Shown: positions 11,670-21,890, counted from the stretch's first letter. The stretch: 64,000 nucleotides of DNA from Mercurialis annua (GCF_937616625.2 NC_065573.1:3053001-3117000), one strand, 5' to 3'. The notes: generated from the sequence alone by a model not told the origin. Translations and numbers: made by a program.

Positions 11670-11732
11670 GGGGAAAAACTTGCATTTTGGGCCTACAACC
11701 AACTTTGGCCTAAATGCAAGTGAAAAAACCCC
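11670..11732. other. Inverted repeat downstream of pol in C
   Basis: GGGG, then CTTGCATTT and GGCC, are mirrored by GGCC, AAATGCAAG and CCCC about 15 bp further on. This gives an interrupted stem of roughly 17 pairs. It lies 30-90 bp past the integrase stop codon (11760) on the minus-strand transcript. Its role is unknown. Confidence 0.6.
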
Positions 11733-11759
11733 TGACAGACTCGACAACCTGAATGTTGT

Positions 11760-13703
11760 CTACTGATAGAATCTTTTGAGAACTCTGGCATTCCAGGTTC
11801 TTGGTAGGTCTCGTCCGGACATGTAGGTTAAGTAGTAGGCTCCACCTTTTCCTACTTTCTTCACTTGGTAAGGCCCTTCCCAGTTAGCTCCGAGCTTAGA
11901 AATGCATGCGTTACCTCTTGCTATATCGGCTCGTCGCAGTACCAGGTCGCCTACTTCGAACGTTAAGGGTTTGACCCGTTTGTTATGATATGTTGCCATC
12001 CTTTGTTTGTATGCTTCGATGTGCATTAATGCTTGATCTCTTCTCTCTTCTAGTAAATCGAGGCAAATTTTGGTGTTTTCTTCGTTTTGTTGCTCGTCGA
12101 AGTATTGTACTCTGATGGTAGGCATGCCGATTTCGACTGGCACCATTGCTTCGCACCCATAGGTCAGGCTGTATGGTGTTCTTCCTGTGCCGGCTTTTGG
12201 AGTGGTTCTGTATGACCATAGTACGTTATGTAGCTCATTGGCCCATCGACCCTTTGCTTCTTCTAGGCGCTTTTTCAGGCCATTAACAATGGTCCGATTG
12301 GTGACTTCTGTCATTCCGTTGCTTTGTGGATGGGTGACCGAAGTGAACCTTAGGTCAATTCCTTTTTCAATGCAGAATTCTCTGAAGTTTTTGTTGTCGA
12401 ATAGCTTCCCATTGTCGGTTATGATGGTTTTTGGGATCCCAAAGCGACAGATTATTTCTCTTCGGACGAAGCTTCGAACTCGCGCTTCTGTGATGGTGGA
12501 AACAGCTTCGGCTTCTACCCACTTTGAGAAGTGGTCGACTGCTACTATCAGGAATTTTCGCTGCCCACTTGCCGTTGGAAAAGGCCCGACGATGTCTATT
12601 CCCCACATGCTAAATGGCCAAGGGCTTACTATTGGGTTTTGTTTGGCTGTTGGCTGATGGTGTACGTTTTGGTGGTATTGACATTTTTCACATTTTTGTA
12701 CCAGGTTTGCTGCGTCTTGTGCCAGTGTCGGCCAGTAGTAACCTTGTAAAACAGCTTTTCGGCAGAGTGCTAGATGTGAGATGTGACTTCCACATACACC
12801 TTCATGTATCTCGGCCAATACATATTTTCCTTCTTCTACTGTGAGGCATCTGGACCAGGGGTGTGAGAAGGCTTTTTTGTATAGAGTCCCGTCTCGGTAC
12901 GAGAAGTGGGGTGCTCGGCGTTTTACTTTCTTTGCTTCTTTGTTATCCTCGGGCAGGCTCCCATTCTCGATGTATGATATGATGTGTTCCATCCACTGGT
13001 CTAAAGGGTTGATGAGGAATGTGGCTTCGGGATTCTGGATACTACTGAAATTTTGAACTGAGCACGGTATGCTCGGCATTGTTTCTCTGGATGCCCCTGC
13101 TTTTGCTAGTGTGTCTGCTTCTGTGTTTTCTTCTCTGGGGATTTGCTCTAGCTCCCATTTCCCACCTTCTTCGGTAATTTTTGCAAGCAGCTCTTTCACT
13201 CGGTCTACATATTTTTTCATTTCCGGGTCCTTTACCTCATATAACCCAAGTACCTGATTAACCACTAGCTGAGAGTCACTCTGGATTTTGATATATTCAG
13301 TCTTGACTACCGTTGCCATCCTTAATCCATTTATCAAAGCCTCATACTCTGCCGCATTGTTGGTTGCTGGGAAATTTAGGTGGATCGAGTGTTGCATTTT
13401 GATTTTGTGTGGTCCTCTTAGTATCATGCCCGCTCCGGCCCCGGTTATATTTGATGCCCCATCGACTTGCAGCGTCCAGCTAACCAGACCCTTGTCTACT
13501 TCGGTGGGTTGATCGTGTGTTGTTGTTTCTGCTACAAAGTCGGCTAGGATCTGAGCTTTCATTGCTGTTCGCGGCTCATATTTGATATCGTATGATCCTA
13601 CCATGACTGACCAGTTGATTAGCCGTCCCGATGTTTCCGGTCTTGCCAGCGCTTTTCGTAGGGGTTGGTTTGTTCGGACTATAACGGTGTGAGCCTGAAA
13701 GTA
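11760..13703 (-). CDS. Element C second RNase H and integrase (3' part of pol)
   Basis: Same frame as the RT segment, from which it is separated by a TGA at 13704-13706. The recognisable part from the Met at 13604 is 614 residues. Residues about 43-170 are an archaeal-type RNase H with the acidic set VDGAS (D48), the E of NNAAEYEAL, SDSQLV and the D of EADTLAKAG. An HHCC zinc finger and the integrase core (WGIDIVGPF, ITDNGK, and E in NGMTEVTNR) follow. This extra RNase H marks the Tat lineage. It would cut the DNA intermediate into the host genome. DNGK is unusual where DNGTQF is more typical. A C-terminal DNA-binding region (VGDLVLRR, WEGPYQV) completes it. Confidence 0.92.
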   Translation of the reverse strand, partial: YFQAHTVIVRTNQPLRKALARPETSGRLINWSVMVGSYDIKYEPRTAMKAQILADFVAETTTHDQPTEVDKGLVSWTLQVDGASNITGAGAGMILRGPHKIKMQHSIHLNFPATNNAAEYEALINGLRMATVVKTEYIKIQSDSQLVVNQVLGLYEVKDPEMKKYVDRVKELLAKITEEGGKWELEQIPREENTEADTLAKAGASRETMPSIPCSVQNFSSIQNPEATFLINPLDQWMEHIISYIENGSLPEDNKEAKKVKRRAPHFSYRDGTLYKKAFSHPWSRCLTVEEGKYVLAEIHEGVCGSHISHLALCRKAVLQGYYWPTLAQDAANLVQKCEKCQYHQNVHHQPTAKQNPIVSPWPFSMWGIDIVGPFPTASGQRKFLIVAVDHFSKWVEAEAVSTITEARVRSFVRREIICRFGIPKTIITDNGKLFDNKNFREFCIEKGIDLRFTSVTHPQSNGMTEVTNRTIVNGLKKRLEEAKGRWANELHNVLWSYRTTPKAGTGRTPYSLTYGCEAMVPVEIGMPTIRVQYFDEQQNEENTKICLDLLEERRDQALMHIEAYKQRMATYHNKRVKPLTFEVGDLVLRRADIARGNACISKLGANWEGPYQVKKVGKGGAYYLTYMSGRDLPRTWNARVLKRFYQ

Positions 13704-15881
13704 TCATTTTAGCTTTTCCACTGTTAAGACCAATGCGAGTGCAAATTTCTCAATTTTGCTGTATCGGATCTCGGGACCTTTTAACACCTTGCTTGTGTAA
13801 TATACCGGCCTTTGCTCGGTCAGTTCCTCCTTCACCAGTACCGATGCCACTGTTTCATTAGTGACACTTAGGTATAGGTATAACACTTCTCCGGTTTCAG
13901 GTCTTCCGAGCAATGGTGGTGAACTCAGGAATTTCATGAGTTCTTCGAAAGATTGTTGACATTCCTCGGTCCACTCGAATTTTTTCACATTTCTCAATGT
14001 TTTAAAGAATGGGAGACACCTTTTGGCCGAGTTAGACACGAGTCGACCGAGGGCCGTGATTCTTCCATTTAGCTTCTGAACTTCTTTAGCTGATTTTGGT
14101 GCCTTCATATCTAGAATTGCCTTTGTTTTTTCCGGATTTACCTCGATACCTTTCTGGGAGATGAGGTATCCTAGGAATTTTCCTGCTGGGACTCCGAATG
14201 CGCACTTGTCCGGATTTAGCTTGAGTTTGTATTTTTTTATCTTTGTGAAGACTTCTTCCAAGTCTCTCGCATGATCTTCTACTTTTTTGGACTTGACGAT
14301 GATGTCGTCTACATAGACTTCCATGTTGCGACCGATCTGGTCTTTGAACACGAAATTCATTAGACGGTGATATGTTGCTCCTGCATTTTTTAGTCCGAAT
14401 GGCATTTGTTTGTAGCAGTATGTGCCACTGTCGGTTACAAAGCTTGTTTTTTCTTCATCATCTTTGTGCATTGGGATTTGGTGGTATCCTTGGGCTGCGT
14501 CTATGAACGAGTAGACTTCGTAGCCGCTGGTTGAGTCGACCAGCTGGTCGATGTTTGGCAAGGGATAGCTGTCTTTGGGGCATGCTCGGTTTAGGTCTGT
14601 GAAATCTATGCACAGTCTCCACTTTCCGTTCGGCTTTTTTATGAGCACGACATTGGATAGCCATTCTGGGTAATATACTCTTCTGATGAAGCCTGCTGCT
14701 AACAGTTTGTCTACCTTGGTTCTGATGGCGATCTGTCTGTCTATTGCGAAGGCTCTTTTCTTTTGTTTGACTGGTTTGTGTTTCGGGTCGACATTGAGTT
14801 TATGTGATATTATTGCCGGGTCAACCCCTTCTATTTCGCCTGGGGTATTAACGAATTCGACTTCGTTTCTGATCAGCATGTCGGTTATCTCCTGTTTTAT
14901 TGGTTTAGGTAGTTCTGCGCCTATCTGGACCGATCTTGGTGTTATTCCTGCCAGACTAACTCTTTCCAACTTTCCGTGTGGTTCGAGCTTGCCTTCATCC
15001 GAGTCTGGTATCTCCATTGTTTCAATGGCTAGGGTTTCTGATACTGCTCTCATTGATACCAGGTAGCACTGTTTGGCTATGTCTTGTCTTCCCCTGACTG
15101 TTACCACTCCTTCCTCGGTTGGTATTTTCATGCACAAGTATTTAATGCATGTAACAGCTCCCGTATTATATAACATTGGTCTGCTGAGTATGACGTTGTA
15201 AGCAAGCGGCATATCAACAACCATAAACAGTGTTTTAAACTTCTTAGTGATGCCGACCAGGCCCCCTTCTGTGGATCCGTTTTCTTTTCCCAGCTCTACC
15301 GTTAATTCCGCTACTCCTTCCGCTTGTACCGGTATTCCTCCTAGGCCGACTAAGGGGGTTTTGACTAGTTTGAGGTTCAGTATTGAGCAGCCGATTCCGA
15401 GATATGCCTGTTTCGTGATGAGGTTAACTGAGCTTCCTTCGTCCACCAGCTGTCTCATTACCCAGAAATTTTCTATCAAGCCCGAGATTACCAGCGGGTC
15501 TTGGTAGGGAAAATATATTCCTTCCCCATCAGTTGGGCCGAACTTTACTTCTGGTATAGCTTTAGCCATTGATATGTTCATTACCGTTTTCTGCCTTTTG
15601 CGCCTTCCTCGCTTGTATTCTGGGTCCGTCATTCCGCCTGCTATGGTGTTAATTATTCCTGACACGTTTTGTCTTTTTGGTGGCGGTGCTTCCTCTCTTT
15701 TTCCATTGTTATCCCTTTGGTTTCTTCCTCCTGAGTTGTAACTTTTGCTCTGTGCCACAAAGTCTTTTAACCGACCGACTTGTACCAAACGGTCGATTTC
15801 TTTCTTCAGACTTCCGCATTCGTCGGTGATATGGCCATGGCCGTCGTGGAACTGACAATATTTTTTCCTGTCTCCCTCATA
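13704..15881 (-). CDS. Element C protease, reverse transcriptase and first RNase H
   Basis: The middle of the same minus-strand frame. The segment opens with the Gag C-terminal CHHC knuckle (CQFHDGHGHITDEC) just after the TAA at 15882-15884, then a protease-like stretch. There the catalytic motif reads DEG in VDEGSSVNL where D-T/S-G is usual. The reverse transcriptase follows, with FIDAAQGYHQI, MPFGLKNAGATY and YVDD (in MEVYVDDIIV). The terminal RNase H is degenerate: the usual first Asp of the gypsy motif is replaced in YLSVTNETVA. This agrees with the known loss of the original RNase H in Tat elements. It ends at a TGA before YFQAHTV, where related proteins continue. Confidence 0.9.
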   Translation of the reverse strand, partial: YEGDRKKYCQFHDGHGHITDECGSLKKEIDRLVQVGRLKDFVAQSKSYNSGGRNQRDNNGKREEAPPPKRQNVSGIINTIAGGMTDPEYKRGRRKRQKTVMNISMAKAIPEVKFGPTDGEGIYFPYQDPLVISGLIENFWVMRQLVDEGSSVNLITKQAYLGIGCSILNLKLVKTPLVGLGGIPVQAEGVAELTVELGKENGSTEGGLVGITKKFKTLFMVVDMPLAYNVILSRPMLYNTGAVTCIKYLCMKIPTEEGVVTVRGRQDIAKQCYLVSMRAVSETLAIETMEIPDSDEGKLEPHGKLERVSLAGITPRSVQIGAELPKPIKQEITDMLIRNEVEFVNTPGEIEGVDPAIISHKLNVDPKHKPVKQKKRAFAIDRQIAIRTKVDKLLAAGFIRRVYYPEWLSNVVLIKKPNGKWRLCIDFTDLNRACPKDSYPLPNIDQLVDSTSGYEVYSFIDAAQGYHQIPMHKDDEEKTSFVTDSGTYCYKQMPFGLKNAGATYHRLMNFVFKDQIGRNMEVYVDDIIVKSKKVEDHARDLEEVFTKIKKYKLKLNPDKCAFGVPAGKFLGYLISQKGIEVNPEKTKAILDMKAPKSAKEVQKLNGRITALGRLVSNSAKRCLPFFKTLRNVKKFEWTEECQQSFEELMKFLSSPPLLGRPETGEVLYLYLSVTNETVASVLVKEELTEQRPVYYTSKVLKGPEIRYSKIEKFALALVLTVEKLK

Positions 15882-17435
15882 TTATAGTTTGGGCGGGTAT
15901 CTCACTGGCTCATTATTATTTTGTATCCACATCAAGATGTGTGATCTCGGTGTATTGAGTGGAATGAAGGCTTGGTCTTCTACTTTCACTGGTCGATGTG
16001 GGTCTGCTCGCTGTGGACCGACTTGTTGTTGGTTTCTTTGTCCGAACCTGTCGTGCCTAGCACTCTGATCAAAAGTAGGCCTCGGTGTGCGGAACGGTGT
16101 TGTAGTTTGTGCGACTTTTCGTCGTTGTTCTTCGTCCAAATTTATATAGTTCCAGGCTCGGTCCATGAGCTGGGAGTAAGTTTGTACTGGGTTTGTTATC
16201 AGGTTATCTCGGAAGGCCATCATTGTTGTGTTGTCTTTCATTGCATCTATCACGGTATCATCATTCAAATTCCCCACTTCGACCGCTTCTGCATTGAATC
16301 GGCCGATATAACTCTGCAGACTTTCTCCTAGCTTCTGGTAGCAAAGTTTTAAGTCACTGGACTTTTTCTTCCGTTGTATGCTTGGTGCGAAATGTGTTCG
16401 GAAAGCTCTTGCCAGCTCGTCGAAACTTCGAATAGAGCCTTCTTTTAGGCTTTGATACCAGATGGCAGCTGGTCCTTTTAGGGTAGTTAGGAAGAGTTTG
16501 CAGACGGCAGCCTCGGACAAACATTGTACCATCATGACCACTTGAAAACAACTCAAGTGTGTGATCGGGTCCCCTTATCCATTGTAGTCGTCCAACTGCG
16601 GTGTTTTGTAGTTTAAAGGGAAGGGTTCTTCTCGTATTTCGGCCGACAGTGGGTTTCTGATGTTCAGGAAGCTTGTGTTTCTCGGCTCTTTCCTCCTACA
16701 TTTTTCCATCTCGGTTCTGACCCTTTCGGTGATTTCTTGCTCCAGATTTTTTTTCTTTGGTGAATCCGCACCCGAGCTGTGCACGCTTTCTTCGATCTCA
16801 ACCCGTTTTGGTGTCTTTTTATGTCCCTCTGGAGTTTTATGTCCGGCCTGCGCTGGCTCTGGGTTTTGTTCACGCGGATTTTTCTCGCGGTTTACTTCCT
16901 CATGTGTTGTTTGGCCTTGGTAGAATTCCTATGGGTGAGGTGGTGCGGTCGGTATGTATGGTGGAGTGGTAATGTTATCCTGAGTGGCGGTTGGGGCTGT
17001 TGGCCGAGTATGGGCCCGTTGTACCTATTGAAGGAAAGCTAGCTGCCGAGCATGAAACTCGATGTATTCTTGGATTTGTGCTGGTGTAGGATTTTGGATT
17101 TCTGTGGTGGTTTGTCTGGGTACGGGGGTGGTGCTCGGAGTGAATGTGAGGTTGATGGGGGTTACACCCGGTCTTAAAAAATTTTGAGTGGTTTGGTGTG
17201 TAGGGGTGAAGTATGATGTTGGGGGAATGTTACCCGATGATGGCATTCCCCACGGGTAATTAGTGGTGACCCCTGATATAGGGCCTGGGTGAATACCTCC
17301 TTCCGATGTAGTGACCGGGCAAAACGAGCTTTCGCCCGTGGCTCTTCGCGGCGGAGCGTTGAGCCCCTATCCCGTTCTACTGCTTTGCGTATTATTGTCT
17401 CCGATTGCGGGATCATCTCCTTCTACTCTGCTCAT
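15882..17435 (-). pseudogene. Element C gag, interrupted by stops
   Basis: One minus-strand frame from the ATG at 17433-17435 reaches the pol segment without any frameshift. It is broken by stops at 17367-17369, 17025-17027, 16929-16931, 16575-16577 and 15882-15884. The best-preserved part (16556-15885) is a retrotransposon Gag domain with AAIWYQSLKEGSIRSF and LGESLQSYIGRFN. The N-terminal third is rich in Pro and Thr. Gag would form the virus-like particle. Apart from these nonsense changes the frame is intact, which agrees with the high LTR similarity. Confidence 0.8.
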
Positions 17436-17482
17436 CCTATTAGTTTCCGGTAGGATAGAAAGGGGGAAGCTTTCTTATTTTC

Positions 17483-17504
17483 GCTTCCCACAGAGGGAGC
17501 CAAA
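17483..17504 (-). promoter_or_regulatory. Primer binding site of element C
   Basis: Directly beside the inner end of the right LTR, the minus strand reads TTTGGCTCCCTCTGTGGGAA. This resembles the TGGCGCC..CTGTGGGAA sites of other Tat elements. The tRNA partner was not determined. Confidence 0.65.
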
Positions 17505-18158
17505 TGATAACTTGTGACTTCAAATGATGCTCAACTCCGATGGACACTTCAAGGCCGTACCTATAAAGCACAAAACAACCGTGAGAAGGATGCCGGAAGG
17601 GGATTCCGGCAAACCACTCCGACGGTCTAATCAGTAACTATCTTAGTGAGGGAAAGAATAAGAAGTGAAAGGTAGTTAAGAGTTGAGAGAAAAAGAGAAT
17701 TAACCTTTTTACCTATTTTCCTTTTGCCTTTTATACTATGTCTTTGTTTCTCTTTGTCTGGGCCGACAGGTCTGACTTCATTCTCTTTGTCTGTGCAGAA
17801 GTTTTGTCTGGAATGTCAGGGTACGTTCTGACAGATTTGTCCAGTGTGTTCGGAGTGGTTGTGCTAGGTGACTCCGAGATATGCTCGTTTTAGGTTTTCG
17901 CTCTGATCGGTACGTGATGTTGGCTTGTTTCGGGATATCCTTACTTGTTGTGTTTGATGTCTTTCGGTGAGTCCTAGATGTGCTGCGACTGGTTTCGGGA
18001 TATCCTTGTTTGTTATGTTCGATGTATCTCGGTGGGTCCGAGATATGCTGTGACTTGCCCCTGGTATGCTCTGTTTGTTATGTTTGACGTATCTCGGTGG
18101 GTCCGAGATGTGCTGTGGATTGGCCTTTGCTGTCGTCGGTCCGTTTATCTGTTTATCA
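17505..18158 (-). mobile_element. Element C right LTR
   Basis: 654 bp, TGATAA to TTATCA. It differs from 7351-8004 at only about four sites by eye, for example T/C near 17603. It is shared between the full unit on its left and the truncated unit on its right. Confidence 0.93.
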
Positions 18159-19414
18159 CAAGTCCCCCCCTGGCGTGTTGGATATTTATGTCCAAAAAAT
18201 TTATGTCCGTGTGTGTTTTGCTTTTATTGCATGTATTTATTGCCGCCGCTTTTGTTACACGTGTCGTCTTTTTGCTGTTGTGCAACAGATGTTGTCCCCC
18301 ACTAGCACATTTATTGATGTGTCCTTTGGTTTTGGCTCGTTTTTTGAGGTGACTCTTCAGTTGCCCTTGTTCGGTTTCTATAAAAACCTTCCTTTGTTTA
18401 TTTTCTCATTTTCTTTCCTCTTGTTTTTCTTTTGCTCTCCCATTTTTCTCTTCTCACCGTTCTTTGCTTTTCGTTTTTTGATCTGTTTTTTAATTTGTGC
18501 CTTTGCTTATCTCTGTTTTTGTTTGTTTGTTCGTTGATCTTGTATACTTAGGGTTTATTTCTTTTGATTATCTGTTTTTTTGGCCTTTAGTGAATAAATG
18601 TCGGGCGAAGAAGATTCTCAGAACCTGTCCGAGCGAGACCTAGATATGAATATTGATGAGAACCCTAGTAGTAGTGAGAGTGATCATGTCGAGGATACCG
18701 AAGATGGTATTGTTGGTGAAAATAGGTTAGATGATCTGGTATGCTCGGAAGCGACTTCTTATGCTCGGCCTAGGCGTGTTAAACCTAGAAAGTCCAAAAC
18801 TGCAGCTGTTAGGAGGGTGATGATGGAAACAATGTTTGCCGAGCTTACCCAACACTATTTGGACTATTTAGGATCGAATCTTAGGATTCCGGACGGTTAC
18901 ACTTTAGAGTTGTCTCCTCCGGGTATAACCATAAACGCCCCTGTTGACCCAGGGTATGTGATTGTTTGTGTAGAGCATCTTCACTCTGGTGTTAGGATTC
19001 CCTTTCAGACCGACCTTGTTGATCTGCTTCGGTGGTATCAGATGCCCTTGAGTCAATTTCATCCGAACGGTATTAGGCATTTCTTTACCGTTCGGGCTCT
19101 TTGTTTAAAAAATAAAATCCCTTTCTCGGTTAAATGTTTTGCCAGTATGTATGGTCTAGTTTTTAACGGCGAGTTTGACTTTGCCCATTTTAAAATTCTT
19201 AAGTCAGAGCCTAGGCGAATAGTTGAAAATGTTACCACGTCCCTTAAACGTTTTAGGGTAGACTGGTTCCGACTTAGGCATCCCTCTGCTTTTACCGAAC
19301 TGCCTCGTTGCTGGTCATGTGTATCTCCGGAGCATACTTACATTAGGAGGGATAAAATCCGAGAAACAGCACATGCTCGTCTTCAGGTTTTATTGGGGCA
19401 GATCGGCCCTGTGA
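18159..19414 (-). mobile_element. Element C, truncated second internal region
   Basis: Repeats 8005-9333 with few substitutions and one 73-bp deletion near 18475 that removes the candidate 5' UTR splice donor. It stops inside exon 1 of the antisense gene at TGTGA (19410-19414). That pentamer is also found in the host LTR at 7274-7278, so the junction is a short-homology join. Confidence 0.9.
18598..19414 (+). pseudogene. Antisense gene, truncated second copy (exon 1 only)
   Basis: Starts with a normal ATG, unlike the TTG of the first copy, and matches the first 272 or so residues with a few substitutions (for example K for R in the basic segment). It then runs into B LTR sequence and stops at 19432-19434. 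Exons 2 and 3 are missing. It keeps the TATA box near 18380. Confidence 0.85.
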
Positions 19415-20535
19415 TTGGATTGCGGTCACTGTGAGTTTCACTTTACTTTCGTGTATTATACATATAAAGTTATTTTGTATAGATATATATATACTGTTTA
19501 CACGCATCGCATATATATAATTGATTGAAATGTTATATGCTTTATTAATTTTTATATACGAGAACTAGTATGCGATCCGAAGAAACTAGCTACCTATTGG
19601 GTGTCAATAGGCTGTGTGATCACCAGTATCGAGTCAGTCTAGTATATTTGCATTTGAGAAATGACTTGACACAGCTGGGAGCTGTTGATGATTATAAAAT
19701 TTATGTGGCTGGGCCACAAGCGAGTTAGACTCGCGGTTGATATTTACGATTGGGTTTTTGATACGAGTGAGTACTCGGCTACGGTGTAGTCTGGAGTCCC
19801 CGTATCTAGTGGCTGGGCCACCAGCGAGTTAGACTCGCGATTGATATTTACGATTGGGTTGAATGATAATGATTATTCGAGAAATGTGTCGCATGCTAGG
19901 ATATTAGTTTCGTACGGATCAAATACATGTTTATATATTTTATATTATTGTTTCTTGAAATGCGATGCTATGTTTTTATGATAATATCGTTAGTAAATGC
20001 ACACTCACTCAGTATTTTCCCAAATACTGATCCCTCACCTTTGATGTCTTTCAGGTGCTTAGTTTGTGGACCTAGCTAGAGGCCGATTTTGAAGTCCAGA
20101 AGTCAGCTGTGTATGTATAGTTTCTGACTTCTGTGAATGCTGCAGTAGTGGTCCCGCGTTGACAGAGTCGTAGTCTAGACAGCAGTACATTTTGATTGTA
20201 CATAATACTTGCTGTCTTGTTTATATGTTTTGATAGGCTACGTGTTTTATGTTTCATTCATGGTACCAGATGCCGGTGATATGTTGGATACACTAACTGA
20301 TGGATATAGTACCGCGAGGCCAATTCGTACAGGGTACGGTAACTAGAGCCCGCGAGGTTTTGAACAGTTAGTGTAAATATTGGTTTATGTGTTATATATG
20401 TATATTGGCTTCCGTTGTTTACTGTTGTTTATTATTTGCGAAAAATTAATAGTGATTTAAGGCTTGCTACGGGTTCCGGAGCTACCACTCCCGTTCCCTA
20501 GCGCCGGTTGCGGCTCAATATTTTGGGTCGTGACA
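19410..20535 (+). mobile_element. Element B 5' LTR, right part
   Basis: Continues the LTR that was cut at 7350, but first repeats 77 bp of it (7274-7350). It matches 26164-27299. It carries CCTATTG-N5-CAATAGG (19593-19611), two copies of paired hairpins GTGGC-TGG-GCCAC and GCGAGT-TAG-ACTCGC (19705-19734 and 19809-19838), and CAGTATTT/AAATACTG (20010-20029). It ends with the conserved module GGGTCGTGACA. Confidence 0.9.
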
Positions 20536-20539
20536 ATGT

Positions 20540-20551
20540 TGGTATCAGAGC
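20540..20551 (+). promoter_or_regulatory. Primer binding site of element B
   Basis: TGGTATCAGAGC, 4 bp after the LTR end. It is complementary to the 3' end of initiator methionyl tRNA, as in most Tekay/Del elements. E has the same sequence at 42238-42249. Confidence 0.9.
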
Positions 20552-20989
20552 AGTTGGTCCAGTTACCACTGCAAGTTTGTTTTGATGATTGTTTGAGAGC
20601 AGTTGGTCCAGTTACCACTGCTAGTTTGTTTTGGATGTCTGTCTGAATTGTGAAACTCTGTCAGTAAGTAAACCTAGGAACTACTGCAGCAAGAGAGTCA
20701 AACCTTAGTTGTTTGCATTTGATTGATATGTGCATTATTAGTAAGTTCCATAAAGCGCGCGAACCGAGATGGTTAAATGAAGAAGTGATGAATATCTGTG
20801 TATATGAGCGGATAAGGCAACTAAATGTTTATTACTTGTGTAAGGGGTATTCAGTGATTACGTATTTGCGAATTACGTACAGATTGATTGAATGTTAAAT
20901 GTTTATAGCACTTTATAAGTTGATATGGAAGTTAAGAGAGGAAAAAGGGGCTCAGATGGTCAGTGACATTAGGAATTTTTTCTTTTTAG
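20552..20989 (+). other. Leader of element B, no gene
   Basis: Non-coding leader between the primer site and the gag remnant. It begins with a near-duplicate phrase, CAGTTGGTCCAGTTACCACT, seen twice (20550-20570 and 20600-20620). It ends with a good 3' splice-site-like tract (ttttttctttttag, 20976-20989). Confidence 0.6.
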
Positions 20990-21890
20990 CATATCTGGGC
21001 AAAATGGAGCTCAGCTACATGCTGCAGAGAAACATGAGGAAGCGCCTCCTATATATCAGAATGGATTTAATAACGAAGTAGGCGGACCATCTGGAATCCA
21101 CCAGAATGGATTCCACATAGATATTGGGAGATCATCTGAGATATATCAGGATGGTTTCATGTCAGTATCAGAAATTGGTAGTTCTTCTAGGGTTAGGGGT
21201 AGAACTCACTCGCTTGAAATGGAACACAGTGAGGAAAGTGAGGAAGATCCCGAGGAAAATCCAGAGGAGGATCTAGAGAAAGAATCAGAAGAAGTTCCTC
21301 AAGAGGAGGACTTTAAAGAAGAAGAGTTATCAGATGAGTCAGATGTCGAGGAATATCGGACTGAACATTTCTAGTCCAATGTGCGGAGATACTGCAATTT
21401 GCGAGAGGATACAGAGATAGCTAAAGGTCTGGGGCATGTGATTCTGAATCAAGTTAGGAGGCAAATGCGCTCCTTTTCTAGAGGAATACTACCAGTGGGA
21501 CTATATTCCTCTGACTTTCTGCGCATAGATGAAAGAGTTCCAGACCTTAATGAAGATAATAGGACAATTAACCGTAGATACGTTAGGGGTTTGGGACTCG
21601 AGTTTGATGAGCTATATGAGTAGGTTCACGAGCACTTTGGGGACGCTTACTATGATGGCCCGTACGATCGAGGCTGACCACGAGTGGGATGGTAATCCTG
21701 TTCGACCCTACTTTTTCAGACGTGCGTTCTATCCAGATTATACTAGTCGATCCTCTGGTATTAGGACTAACCCCTACTCCGTGCATAGAGGCAGAGGAAA
21801 CTCCAGTAGAAGAGTTAAGGGTCGACACACTGGAATAGTTATTAGGAAACCTAGCGTTCCACATCAGGCACCCTTAGGTATAAATGACTA
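20990..21890 (+). pseudogene. Degenerate gag of element B
   Basis: An open frame runs from 20991 to a TAG at 21372-21374, continues in frame to a TAG at 21621-21623, then resumes in another frame. The first part has three imperfect repeats (IYQNGF, IHQNGF, IYQDGF) and a very acidic stretch. The second part has NRRYVRGLGLEF, which lines up with [12 protein letters not shown] of the E Gag. The third frame has TLGTLTMMARTIE, matching the spacing of [13 protein letters not shown] in E. It is therefore a Gag remnant with at least one stop and one frameshift. No zinc knuckle was found. Confidence 0.6.

Larger units (their letters stand above)
7351..19409 (-). mobile_element. Element C: Tat-type Ty3/gypsy retrotransposon, plus a truncated second unit
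   Basis: Two 654-bp LTRs (7351-8004 and 17505-18158) flank an internal region read on the minus strand. The order is primer site, gag, protease-RT-RNase H, a second RNase H plus integrase, a repeat zone, an opposite-strand gene, then a purine tract. Beyond the right LTR another 1.25 kb repeats the start of the internal region (18159-19409) and breaks off in exon 1 of the antisense gene. This gives LTR-internal-LTR-partial internal. The dual RNase H and antisense gene are known traits of the Tat lineage. I count about four mismatches by eye between the LTRs, so it looks recent. No target duplication is visible because the right end is rearranged. Confidence 0.92.

Noticed and set aside
12187..16331. 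Plus-strand frames of 60-156 codons opposite the C pol
   Set aside because: Shadows of the strongly supported minus-strand Gag-Pol frame.
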